Below the pieces are notes generated by a model. That model saw only the letters and a program-made list of their open reading frames with translations. It made no database searches and was not told where the DNA came from. The translations under genes and the position numbers were made by a program. Source: RXOA01 sp964547105 (GTDB taxonomy: Bacteria; Bipolaricaulota; Bipolaricaulia; UBA7950; UBA9294). From it: DNA of 16,249 bases. This document shows, piece after piece, positions 7,060 to 14,224 of the stretch. Each line of letters opens with the position of its first letter. Positions within the stretch are counted from its first letter, which is position 1. Where the stretch lies: NCBI GenBank assembly GCA_964547105.1, contig CAZJLO010000042.1, positions 1 to 16,249 on the forward strand, written 5' to 3'.

Positions 7060-8241
7060 TCAGCCGATTGCTCGAAGGAGCGACTCGACCAGATCGAGCT
7101 TCTCCCAGGGAAGGTCGAGTTCGGGCCTTCCGAAATGGCCGTACGACGAGAGCACCTCATACTGCGGGTGGCGAAGCTCAAACCGCTCGATGATCGCCTC
7201 CGGGCGGAAATCAAACACCGATTCCACTGCTTGACGAAGCCGTTCGTCGCTGTGGGAGCCGGTCCCAAGCGATGAAACATGGACAGCGAGCGGCCTTGCT
7301 CTGCCGATGGCATAGGCGATTTGAACCTCGGCGTTCGCGGCGACTCCGGCGGCGACCAGATGCTTGGCCACGTAGCGGGCCATGTAGGCGCCGGTGCGAT
7401 CTACCTTGGATGGATCCTTGCCTGAGAATGCGCCTCCACCATGAGATCCGTACCCTCCGTAGGTGTCCACGATAATCTTCCGGCCGGTCATCCCTGCATC
7501 CGAAGCCGGTCCTCCGATCACGAATCGCCCGGATGAGTTCACCAAGATCTCCGTGTTCTCGTCCAGCCAGGGGGACACGAGTGGCTCGACAAGATGCCGC
7601 TTCAAGTCGGCGGCGATCCTCGGCTGGTCGACGGAGGGATCATGTTGTGCTGCAATCAGCAGTTTCGTGGCTCGGACCGGGCGATCGCCATTGTATTCGA
7701 TGGTGACTTGGGTCTTGCCGTCGGGACGCAGGTACGGCAGCTGCTTCTCTCTGCGAAGCATAGCCAGACCTTGCGCCAAACGATGAGCCAGAGCAATCGG
7801 AAGAGGCATGAATTCCGGTGTATCCTTGCATGCGTATCCGTACATGATGCCTTGATCCCCGGCACCGAGAGCATCAAGCGGATCTCCGGATCGATCGCCG
7901 CGAACCTCGAGCGAGTTGCTGACGGCATCTGCGATATCGGCGGATTGCTCCTTGATGACCGAAAGCACGGCGCAGGCGGCGTGGTGGAACCCGAATGCGG
8001 CATTGTCGTACCCGGTGTCGGCGATGACGCGCCGCGCGACCCCGTCCAAGTCAACATAGGCGTCGGTGCTGATCTCGCCGCCGATGATAACCAACCCGGT
8101 TGTGATGAACGTCTCGCACGCGACTCTTCCGTTGACATCTCTCGCAAGCACCGCATCGAGAACTGCGTCCGAAATCCGATCAGCTAGCTTGTCGGGATGT
8201 CCTTCGGTGACCGACTCCGATGTGTGAGTTGTCGTGGCCAT
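7060..8241 (-). CDS. metK: S-adenosylmethionine synthetase
   Basis: The enzyme makes S-adenosylmethionine from methionine and ATP, the methyl donor for the cell. The 393-residue product spans the whole family: N-terminal SESVTEGHPDK (8-18), the ATP-binding hexapeptide GAGDQG (126-131), and the phosphate loop GGGAFSGKD (268-276) followed by KVDRTGAY. The C-terminal third runs through VQIAYAIGRARPL to the end, so no part is missing. I chose the ATG at 8241 because a perfect AAGGAGG ribosome site lies just upstream (8252-8246); an upstream in-frame start at 8289 adds an unrelated tail. It is transcribed away from birA and towards the mgtC-like gene. A candidate promoter lies directly upstream, leaving no room for a SAM riboswitch. 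Confidence 0.98.
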   Translation of the reverse strand: MATTTHTSESVTEGHPDKLADRISDAVLDAVLARDVNGRVACETFITTGLVIIGGEISTDAYVDLDGVARRVIADTGYDNAAFGFHHAACAVLSVIKEQSADIADAVSNSLEVRGDRSGDPLDALGAGDQGIMYGYACKDTPEFMPLPIALAHRLAQGLAMLRREKQLPYLRPDGKTQVTIEYNGDRPVRATKLLIAAQHDPSVDQPRIAADLKRHLVEPLVSPWLDENTEILVNSSGRFVIGGPASDAGMTGRKIIVDTYGGYGSHGGGAFSGKDPSKVDRTGAYMARYVAKHLVAAGVAANAEVQIAYAIGRARPLAVHVSSLGTGSHSDERLRQAVESVFDFRPEAIIERFELRHPQYEVLSSYGHFGRPELDLPWEKLDLVESLLRAIG

Positions 8242-8260
8242 CAAGCCTCCTTCAGGTGGG

Positions 8261-8289
8261 ATCGTAGCGTCTTCGGCTTGCTGGCTCAA
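8261..8289 (-). promoter_or_regulatory. candidate promoter for metK
   Basis: On the minus strand TTGAGC (8289-8284) and TACGAT (8266-8261) are 17 bp apart. The start site would be near 8254, so the mRNA would begin almost at the AAGGAGG ribosome site. Spacing is ideal but both hexamers are imperfect. Confidence 0.35.
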
Positions 8290-8368
8290 CTCCGATTCGG
8301 AGGATCCTCGGCGAATGGCTGCTGGCGATCAATTCCGGACGATGCTTTGTTGGCGTACAATCAGCAGG

Positions 8369-9088
8369 ATGAGCGAACGGAAAGCTCCGCAGATCGTGGA
8401 ACTTGATACTGCGATATCGACTCAGGCCGTGGCGCGCTCGTTGCTGGGGACCGACCCTTGTCCGGACGTCGTCCTTGCTGCGACGCAAACGGCGGGGCGC
8501 GGACGATGCGGTCGATCGTGGATTTCTCCCATCGGGGGCATGTACGCCACGTTGATCGTCCCGACCACCGATCTGCTGTTTGCCCGAGCGGCGCTTGCTG
8601 TCGTGAAGGCACTTCATCAGACGGGAATCCGCTCCTGGATCAAGTGGCCGAATGACTTGCTTGTGGAAGGCAGAAAGATCGCCGGGCTGCTTATTGAAGT
8701 GCTCGGCGATCGCGCACTGGTCGGCGTGGGCATCAACCTGGACACATCTCCCGTGAACGGAGCGACATGTGTCGGCGCGCATGTCGACGATCCACCTTGT
8801 GCAAGCGCCTTGGCGGTGCGGGTGTGGCAATCATGGCCCGATGGCGCCGCCGAACAGATCCTTGGGGATTACCGACGGCAATGTGCGACCTTGGGGCGGT
8901 GGGTTCGAGTGGATTGCGGGACCCTCGGGGGCGGATCGATTTGCGGAGTGGCCGTGAATGTCGACGAGACTGGTTCGCTTCTGCTCGCATGCAAAGAGGA
9001 CGGGGAACAGACTGGCATCACCGTGACCTGCGGAGATTGCCGTCACCTTCGAACCCAAGCTGACATCCGTTTTGCCTCGCGGGATTGA
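8369..9088 (+). CDS. birA: biotin--[acetyl-CoA-carboxylase] ligase, monofunctional
   Basis: The enzyme activates biotin as biotinyl-AMP and attaches it to the carboxyl carrier protein of biotin-dependent carboxylases. The 239-residue product has the biotin-protein ligase signature GRGRCGRSWISP (43-54), KWPNDLL (92-98), GRKIAGLLIE (101-110) with the key lysine K103, and VGVGINL (118-124), then a small C-terminal barrel domain (about 185-235). It lacks the N-terminal winged-helix domain of E. coli BirA, so it should be a ligase only and not the biotin repressor. The ATG at 8369 gives the normal start. There is no clear ribosome site, only AGG touching the ATG; a TACAAT at 8356-8361 hints at a very short or absent leader. 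The in-frame upstream region to 8234 looks non-coding. Confidence 0.93.
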   Translation: MSERKAPQIVELDTAISTQAVARSLLGTDPCPDVVLAATQTAGRGRCGRSWISPIGGMYATLIVPTTDLLFARAALAVVKALHQTGIRSWIKWPNDLLVEGRKIAGLLIEVLGDRALVGVGINLDTSPVNGATCVGAHVDDPPCASALAVRVWQSWPDGAAEQILGDYRRQCATLGRWVRVDCGTLGGGSICGVAVNVDETGSLLLACKEDGEQTGITVTCGDCRHLRTQADIRFASRD

Positions 9089-9117
9089 TCCGCCTAGACT
9101 GAAAGGGAGCCACAGAG

Positions 9118-9768
9118 ATGAGAAACGCATTCTGGAAGCGCCAGCATCAGATCGAAACGCTTGTCCTCGGACATCTCGGAGAAGTGGCCAAGGCGATTGG
9201 GTTCTTCCAAGGAGCTCTGGTTGCCTACCTTCACGAGCACGATGTGGACAAGGCAGCGAAGTTGGCGTTTGAAACCCATCGTGCCGAGGGGATCGCTGAC
9301 GATGTTCGCCGTGAGGTCGAAGTGAAACTCCTTGCCGGGGCGCTTCTGCCTTCATCAAGGCGCGATGTCCTGCAGGTGATTGAGCAAGTGGATCGGCTGG
9401 CGAATTCCGCCGAGGCGATCCTTGACTATCTCCTGTTCCAGAAGCCGGAGATTCCGGAAGAGCTGGGCGAAATCATGCTGGAGATCGTCGAAAAAACCGG
9501 GGAGATCTTCTCCAAGGTGGAACGGATGATTGGGCACCTATTCCGCGACCTCTCTCAGCTGCATACCGAAACCCAGGCGATTGAGAAGATCGAGGGAGAA
9601 ATCGATCAACGGGAACGGGCAATCATCAAGAGGCTGTTCAAAATGGATCTCGACCTGGCGAGGAAACTTCAGCTCCATGGGTTTGTCGAGCGTCTGGTAG
9701 AGATCTCCGATCGAGCCGAAGATCTGTCCGACTATGTCGACATCATCGCGGTGGACCGCCATTTCTAA
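9118..9768 (+). CDS. DUF47 / PhoU-like family protein
   Basis: DUF47 proteins are all-helical relatives of PhoU, usually encoded beside a Pit-type phosphate transporter and thought to regulate it, perhaps binding metal clusters. The 216-residue product is almost wholly helical, rich in Glu, Lys and Leu, with no membrane segment: FWKRQHQIETLVLGHLGEVAKAI, then AAKLAFETHRAEGIADDVRREVE and, near the end, GFVERLVEISDRAEDLSDYVDIIA, the acidic RxxDxAEDxxDY-type motif of this superfamily. The ATG follows AAAGGGAG. No phosphate transporter is in the window; instead the stop codon lies 10 bp before a diiron protein gene. TTGCCT (9072-9077) and TAGACT (9095-9100), 17 bp apart, could be a promoter, but the start site would clip the ribosome site. 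Family assignment is good; the physiological partner is unknown. Confidence 0.85.
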   Translation: MRNAFWKRQHQIETLVLGHLGEVAKAIGFFQGALVAYLHEHDVDKAAKLAFETHRAEGIADDVRREVEVKLLAGALLPSSRRDVLQVIEQVDRLANSAEAILDYLLFQKPEIPEELGEIMLEIVEKTGEIFSKVERMIGHLFRDLSQLHTETQAIEKIEGEIDQRERAIIKRLFKMDLDLARKLQLHGFVERLVEISDRAEDLSDYVDIIAVDRHF

Positions 9769-9778
9769 GGGGGAATTC

Positions 9779-10285
9779 ATGTCGATTCTCGAACAGGCGA
9801 TTGCGCTTGAGGAACGTGCGGAGGCTTTCTATCGATCCTCCAAACAAGGGATAGAAGATCGGGGCGCACGTACCATTCTTGATCTGCTGGCGAGCGAAGA
9901 GCATGCGCACGCCGAAGCGCTACGTGCCATTGCCTCAGCCACGGGAGCAGGGGATGTTCCGCCGCAAACCGCGGACCTGGCCCTTCTGGATGAAGTAAGA
10001 CGCTTGGTTTCGGCAAAAGTAGAAGGAGGCCTCAACACGGTGTTTTCCGACACCTCGATGCGGGGGATCCTTCAGGCTGCGATGGAGATCGAGCAAACCA
10101 CGCAGACTTTCTATCGAGATCACGCCGAATCAGCTACTGACGAGGGAAATCGCAGCCTGTTCGCGGACTTGGCCGAGCGAGAACAGGAGCACTATCTGGT
10201 CGTCAGCTCGCTTGCCGAGTACTTCGATCGCCCGCAGTCGTGGGTCGAATCAGCCGAGTTCGGGCTGCGGCCGGACGTCTACTAG
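9779..10285 (+). CDS. rubrerythrin/ferritin-like diiron protein
   Basis: Such four-helix proteins bind two irons; relatives act as peroxidases (rubrerythrin) or in iron handling, mostly in anaerobes. Both halves of the diiron site are visible in the 168 residues: E11-x6-Y18 in the first helix, E41xxH44 in the second (SEEHAHAEAL), E105-x6-Y112 in the third and E135xxH138 in the fourth (EREQEHY). The spacing of the two repeats is typical. There is no rubredoxin-like Cys4 domain, so electrons would have to come from a separate carrier. The ATG at 9779 follows AAGGGGGA, and the 10-bp gap after the DUF47 gene points to one transcript. It converges on the diguanylate cyclase gene; I see no strong terminator in the 64 bp between them. 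Confidence 0.9.
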   Translation: MSILEQAIALEERAEAFYRSSKQGIEDRGARTILDLLASEEHAHAEALRAIASATGAGDVPPQTADLALLDEVRRLVSAKVEGGLNTVFSDTSMRGILQAAMEIEQTTQTFYRDHAESATDEGNRSLFADLAEREQEHYLVVSSLAEYFDRPQSWVESAEFGLRPDVY

Positions 10286-10349
10286 CACCCGCAACTGCCG
10301 GACACCGACCCGGGCAAGGTCAGAAGCTTGCGGAACGGCTTCCTTAGGC

Positions 10350-11747
10350 TCATCCACGAGGAGCCTTGTCTTTGTACATCTGAAGGTCCGCCGCATGGAG
10401 CGCAGATTCCAGCGGGCCGTCCGCATCAGGTCTCCAGGAAGCTGTTCCGATTGCCAGATGCACGGGGAAGTCAGTCAGGGTTTGCTCTTTGTTCCAGCAG
10501 GTCACGGCCGAGCGGATGCGCTGTTTCATAATACGGATGCTCTCTCCGTTTCTCGGAAGCACGATCAGGAACTCATCACCCCCGAATCGGACAAGCTGAT
10601 CACTTGTTCGGATCTGACGGCGCAACAGTGCAGCGACGGCAACCAGCACCTGATCTCCGCGAAGGTGGCCGAGCCGATCGTTGATCTCCTTGAAACGGTT
10701 GATATCGATCAGCAGAAAGCCGATGACCCCACCGTAGCGAGTTGCTTGAGCGGCCAATGTCGGGATCGTTGCGGAGAAGTAGCGGCGATTGAACGCCCCG
10801 GTGAGCGGATCGAGAAACGCTTTCGATTCCAGCTCCCTCCCGAGATGCAGACGGTTGAGAACGATCGCTGCGTACCGAAGAAGGAGCTCCAGTTGCCGGA
10901 TTAGCGGTGACTCGAACGTCCTCGATTCTTCGGAGACCGCGAAGAAGAGACCGCTCCGCCCGAGTGGGGCACAAAGACCGGTCCCCCAATCCGGACGGAG
11001 CTCGGAAATGCAATGATCGATGCGGATCGGGATTCCGAAATCGAGCACGCGCTTTGCCTCATCGGATTCGCACAGCGGATCGACGAATTGCTCGGGGAAG
11101 AAGCTGGACGTGCTGCGCGTGTTGGCAACGCCTTGGTCGAACAGGGCAATCGCACACCGCCGAAGACCGAGAACTTCGACGGCGGCGATCGTCGTGAGGT
11201 CGATCACATCACCGTCCGTCTCGCACTGATCGAGACCGTGAGCGACTTCATGCAGTTTCTCCAGCGTTCGGGTGGATGCTTCCAGCGCCTCCACAGCGGT
11301 TCGGCGCTCCGTGATGTCCCGGACAACCGCGACGACGAACGACGTATCACCGATTGAAAACAGCTTGGTGCTGACCTCGGTGGGGAAACGCGATCCATCC
11401 TTCCGAACGCCTACGGCGGTCACAAAGACCCCACCCGTGGTTCGTTGCTGATCGATAATCGCAGGAAACGCCATGGAGATCTCCGGGGGCACAAGATCTG
11501 CCGCGCTGAGTCTCAGAAGATCGCTGCGCGAGTATCCGTACAAGGTACAAGCACGGTCGTTGCATTCAAGAACCTTGCCTTCGAGCGACTCGAACAACAC
11601 GGCATCCGTCGAGGCGGCAAACAAGGCTTCTAGCCTTTGCTCACACACTGCAAGGGCGTCGCGAAGGGCGGCGTTCTCTTCTTCGAGCTTGCCGCTCTTC
11701 TCTTTCCGCTCCTGCGGCCGGGTGTTTGATGCCGATACTTCTCCCAT
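10350..11747 (-). CDS. PAS-GAF-GGDEF diguanylate cyclase
   Basis: The protein is predicted to make the second messenger cyclic di-GMP in response to signals sensed by its N-terminal domains. The 465-residue product has no transmembrane segment, so it should be cytoplasmic. Order: short coiled coil (about 12-40), PAS domain (about 38-150, ending VVAVVRDITERRTA), GAF domain (about 160-300, with GLCAPLGRSGLFFAV), and GGDEF domain (about 305-462, FLDPLTGAFNRRYF start). The active-site motif is intact (RFGGDEF, 387-393), and R380xxD383 five residues before it is a canonical product-inhibition site. No EAL domain. The ATG at 11747 is preceded by GGAAGGAGCT at short spacing; upstream in-frame ATGs at 11789 and 11816 lack support. 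The ligand sensed by PAS or GAF cannot be told. Confidence 0.93.
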   Translation of the reverse strand: MGEVSASNTRPQERKEKSGKLEEENAALRDALAVCEQRLEALFAASTDAVLFESLEGKVLECNDRACTLYGYSRSDLLRLSAADLVPPEISMAFPAIIDQQRTTGGVFVTAVGVRKDGSRFPTEVSTKLFSIGDTSFVVAVVRDITERRTAVEALEASTRTLEKLHEVAHGLDQCETDGDVIDLTTIAAVEVLGLRRCAIALFDQGVANTRSTSSFFPEQFVDPLCESDEAKRVLDFGIPIRIDHCISELRPDWGTGLCAPLGRSGLFFAVSEESRTFESPLIRQLELLLRYAAIVLNRLHLGRELESKAFLDPLTGAFNRRYFSATIPTLAAQATRYGGVIGFLLIDINRFKEINDRLGHLRGDQVLVAVAALLRRQIRTSDQLVRFGGDEFLIVLPRNGESIRIMKQRIRSAVTCWNKEQTLTDFPVHLAIGTASWRPDADGPLESALHAADLQMYKDKAPRG

Positions 11748-11869
11748 AGCTCCTTCCCAAGGCACACTCCAGCAAGTGATGCTCTCCATTCTGGGAGATC
11801 GATCCCGCCGAGGCAAATCGAGACGAAACCAGGTGTATCAGCAACCAGGCGATCGCGCGCGATGCAGGA

Positions 11870-11890
11870 CGTCGCGAAACGTTCGCGGCG
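11870..11890 (-). terminator. candidate stem-loop after the small membrane protein gene
   Basis: A 9-bp stem (11870-11878 with 11882-11890, one G-T pair) with a 3-nt loop lies 40 bp past the stop of the minus-strand membrane gene and before the cyclase gene. No T run follows on the minus strand. It may end the small gene's transcript or simply be a fold within a shared transcript. Confidence 0.3.
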
Positions 11891-11929
11891 GATGCAGCTT
11901 TCTCGGTAGCTGTTCTGCAGGAATCGGCG

Positions 11930-12163
11930 TCAGACGTACACGGAAATCCCGAGGATCAAATGAACGGTGGCAAGGAGAAGCGCCGTAATCGCCATCCCTC
12001 GGTGTACCTTGACGGGAACTCGGCGCAGTGGACGGACATAGCGCTTCAGCGAGACAAGAACCGCCGTGGCGCCGAACAGTGCGTAGGTCGCGAACCCCAA
12101 CAGAACGACAAGTGGAAACGGCCCCCACGTGACTCCGTACGCCCAACCGGCAATCGTATCCAT
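11930..12163 (-). CDS. small two-helix membrane protein, function unknown
   Basis: The 77-residue product has two hydrophobic segments, about 16-38 and 57-77, joined by a strongly basic loop (LKRYVRPLRRVPVKVHRG), so the loop should be cytoplasmic and both ends outside. The second helix carries H54 and H68, 14 residues apart and thus on one face, a spacing seen in heme-binding membrane helices of the cytochrome b / ferric-reductase type. With only one such helix, heme binding would need a dimer; this is conjecture. The ATG at 12163 follows GAGGAGGG at good spacing, which together with the near-consensus promoter upstream makes the gene convincing despite its size. It lies 182 bp before the cyclase gene on the same strand. 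Confidence 0.75.
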   Translation of the reverse strand: MDTIAGWAYGVTWGPFPLVVLLGFATYALFGATAVLVSLKRYVRPLRRVPVKVHRGMAITALLLATVHLILGISVYV

Positions 12164-12221
12164 CCGAACCCTCCTCTCCGTTGTCCGCACCTCTCTTCTT
12201 TGCCGAAGCGTGAACCGTTGC

Positions 12222-12251
12222 AGAATAGGGGCTTCGCGCCGTCTGTGTCAA
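12222..12251 (-). promoter_or_regulatory. near-consensus sigma70 promoter for the small membrane gene
   Basis: On the minus strand a perfect TTGACA (12251-12246) and TATTCT (12227-12222) are 18 bp apart. Transcription would begin near 12215, leaving about 50 nt before the ATG at 12163 with its GAGGAGGG site. It is the best -35 box I found in the window. It could also drive the downstream cyclase gene. Confidence 0.6.
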
Positions 12252-12312
12252 CACAACTTGCTGCCGATCAAACGTGACGGTACCGTGCAAACGTTGCAGG
12301 GAGGAATCAGAC

Positions 12313-13101
12313 ATGGATGTGAGTCTTGGTGGGAAGTTCGCCGTTGTCTGCGGAGCGAGTCGAGGGCTGGGGCGGGCTTGCGCGGAAACCCTGGCGCATG
12401 CGGGGGCCGACCTGGTGGTGGTTTCTCGCGACAAGGCGGAACTTGCCCGGACCGCCGCGCAGATCGCCCGGGAAACCGGCGTAGACGTGCTTCCCGTAGC
12501 CGCCGATCTTGGCGCTGGCGAGGACATCGAGCGGCTGTTGGCCGCGGTGTCGGAGCGGTACGAAGGGATCGACATTCTGGTCCACAACACCGGCGGTCCC
12601 CCCTCCGGGACGGCAATCGAACACGATGATCAGGCGTGGCAAGATGCGTTTGACGGGCTTCTCCTGTCGGCTGTTCGCCTGTGCCGGGGCGTGGTCCCGC
12701 TCATGCGGCTCCGCGGTGGGGGAGCGATCGTGTTCAACACCTCGTTCACAGCGCGGGAACCGGAACCGGGTCTTGTCCTGTCGAACGTCTTTCGCGCCGG
12801 CATCATCGCCTTCGCAAAGACGCTGTCGCGCGAGTTGGCCGCGAACGGGATCCGGGTCAACTGCGTCTGCCCCGGTCCGTTCGACACCGAGCGGATGCGG
12901 GAGTTAATCGATCAGACCGCGGATCGAACCGGCGAGCAGCGAGAAGGCATCGCCGACCGGTGGGAAAAGCGCGTCCCGCTGGGGCGGTTGCTCGATCCGC
13001 AGGAACTGGCTGCGTTGGTGGCGTTCCTATGCTCGCCGCAAGCGAGCGGCATCACCGGTGTCACCATTCCCGTGGACGGGGGGTTGCTGCATGGGATCTA
13101 G
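12313..13101 (+). CDS. short-chain dehydrogenase/reductase family protein with altered active site
   Basis: SDR proteins are Rossmann-fold NAD(P)-dependent oxidoreductases. The 262-residue product shows the cofactor loop GASRGLG (14-20), HNTGG (91-95, in place of NNAG), the conserved Ser at 144 (FNTSFTA), and PGPFDT (187-192), and ends with the usual SGITGVTIPVDGGLLHG. The expected YxxxK is missing: the aligned stretch reads SNVFR (157-161), Ser for Tyr and Arg for Lys. Known SDR subgroups resembling FabG lack this tetrad, so the family is sound but the reaction is not predictable. The ATG at 12313 follows GGGAGG at 12299-12304. It is divergent from the small membrane gene with 149 bp between. 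Basic reductase activity should not be assumed. Confidence 0.9.
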   Translation: MDVSLGGKFAVVCGASRGLGRACAETLAHAGADLVVVSRDKAELARTAAQIARETGVDVLPVAADLGAGEDIERLLAAVSERYEGIDILVHNTGGPPSGTAIEHDDQAWQDAFDGLLLSAVRLCRGVVPLMRLRGGGAIVFNTSFTAREPEPGLVLSNVFRAGIIAFAKTLSRELAANGIRVNCVCPGPFDTERMRELIDQTADRTGEQREGIADRWEKRVPLGRLLDPQELAALVAFLCSPQASGITGVTIPVDGGLLHGI

Positions 13102-13306
13102 CGTGCGGCCTGTGGCTTGTGGTGTGTCGAATCCGAGCGAACAAGTTTCTAGCGTCGGTCGATTGCTACGTATCGGATAGCTCTAATCTTGCTCCGTGCG
13201 ATCGGTCACGCGCTGTCCATTGAACCGCAGCTTCCAGGAACGCAGAACCTCCTACAACCGGAGCACATCAGGAACTCACGTAAACTTCGTGTGTAAGTAG
13301 GAACCT

Positions 13307-14176
13307 ATGAGGCAGACCGAAAATGCAGGGAGGGATACTTTGTTGGGCAAGAGAACCAAGATAATCGCTGTTGTTGTCGTAGCACTTGTAAGCGCTCTAC
13401 TCACTGCCTATGCCAGCGAGCAGACGGAGAATGAACTTCTTCAGCTTGTCCGGGAGATCGCAGTGGTTCGCAATGACCTCAGCGAGATGGAGAACCGCAT
13501 CCTCGCCGAGGGAAGCGACGATCTTCTGCAAGATGAGATTCGGAACTTCGAATTCGAGCAACGGATTCAACAGATGGGAGATACGCTGCTCGGAATCGAG
13601 GAGCGGTTTCTCGTTGAGGAGAAGCCTCGCCTTCTCGAAGAAGCGCTTGAAGTTCCCCCAACACGGGAGTCACAGATTGCCGGTCTGGAGCTGCTTCGAA
13701 TCGAAGAAATGATCGCGCTTGCCAAGGGCGAGATCGCCGCGGCATGGCAAGAAAGCGGGCTCATCCAGCAGAAACTGACGCTGGAGCTGAAACGGGATAT
13801 CTTGGAAGGGCTCGAGAATCTCAACATTCCGCCGGTGGCTTGCTTCGATCCGGTTTCGGCATCCGTTCCCACGGATACTCCCACGGAGCTTGTCGATTGT
13901 TCGGCAGATCCCGATGGTGAGATCGTTCGCTGGCGCTGGGATTTCGGGGATGGGACGAGTTCGGATGAGCGCGATCCTGCTCATGTGTTCCCGGGGCCTG
14001 GTACCTATCAGGTGACCCTTGAGGTTGAGGATGATCAAGGAGCCACGGCGCAGATCACGAAACAGGTTGAGGTTCTGCCGGCTCCTCCGGTTGCCTGCAT
14101 CGATGCTCCGCAGGAGGCGCCTGCCGGCTCGGTGGTGAAGTTCCGGACGAATTTCAGATCTTGCCGTAAATCCTGA
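13307..14176 (+). CDS. N-terminal part of an interrupted exported PKD/vWA protein
   Basis: The 289-residue frame encodes an N-terminal hydrophobic signal segment (about 19-35, ending TAYA before SEQ), then a long acidic helical, probably coiled-coil region (about 38-175), then a complete PKD domain (about 177-258) with the hallmark WDFGDGTSS and YQVTLEVEDDQG, and the first strand of a second PKD domain. The frame then enters foreign sequence (RTNFRSCRKS) and stops at TGA-TAA (14174-14179). The next open frame continues the same PKD domain in the same phase. I therefore read the two as one gene broken by an 81-bp insertion. Start: ATG 13307 has AGGA upstream; a TTG at 13340 has a much better GGGAGGGA site and gives a tidier signal peptide. 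As it stands the product would be an exported truncated protein. Confidence 0.75.
   Translation: MRQTENAGRDTLLGKRTKIIAVVVVALVSALLTAYASEQTENELLQLVREIAVVRNDLSEMENRILAEGSDDLLQDEIRNFEFEQRIQQMGDTLLGIEERFLVEEKPRLLEEALEVPPTRESQIAGLELLRIEEMIALAKGEIAAAWQESGLIQQKLTLELKRDILEGLENLNIPPVACFDPVSASVPTDTPTELVDCSADPDGEIVRWRWDFGDGTSSDERDPAHVFPGPGTYQVTLEVEDDQGATAQITKQVEVLPAPPVACIDAPQEAPAGSVVKFRTNFRSCRKS
14127..14143 (+). repeat. 17-bp direct repeat, left copy, at the PKD/vWA gene break
   Basis: GCTCGGTGGTGAAGTTC occurs here and again at 14208-14224, exactly 81 bp apart. Bases on both outer sides differ, so the identity is limited to 17 bp. It encodes part of SVVKF in the second PKD domain. Confidence 0.95.
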
Positions 14177-14207
14177 TAATATTGCTGAGTTCTTTGTTGC
14201 TGCTGCC
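14144..14207 (+). other. 64-bp foreign insert between 17-bp direct repeats
   Basis: The insert has no counterpart in the neighbouring PKD domain and is poorer in GC than the coding DNA around it (28 of 64 bases by hand count). Insert plus one repeat equals 81 bp, a multiple of three, so the phase of the host gene is kept. It brings TGA and TAA in frame. The left repeat end and the insert start can pair: GAAGTTC (14137-14143) with GAATTTC (14149-14155), one G-T pair. It carries no gene. Confidence 0.85.
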
Positions 14208-14224
14208 GCTCGGTGGTGAAGTTC
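14208..14224 (+). repeat. 17-bp direct repeat, right copy
   Basis: Second copy of GCTCGGTGGTGAAGTTC. From here the original coding sequence resumes with VDCSTDPDGEI, matching the equivalent stretch of the first PKD domain (VDCSADPDGEI). Confidence 0.95.

Noticed and set aside
7594..8187. 197-codon plus-strand open frame over metK
   Set aside because: It is antisense to conserved MetK motifs and has no support of its own.
8242..8368. SAM riboswitch upstream of metK
   Set aside because: The likely promoter leaves almost no leader and the 127-bp divergent gap shows no SAM-aptamer-like folding pattern.
10212..10904. 230-codon plus-strand open frame after the rubrerythrin-like gene
   Set aside because: Most of it is antisense to the GGDEF domain of the cyclase; no family match is visible.
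14174..14179. Stop-codon readthrough or selenocysteine at the TGA in the interrupted PKD/vWA gene
   Set aside because: TGA is directly followed by in-frame TAA, and the insert residues do not fit the PKD domain, so readthrough would not rescue the protein.
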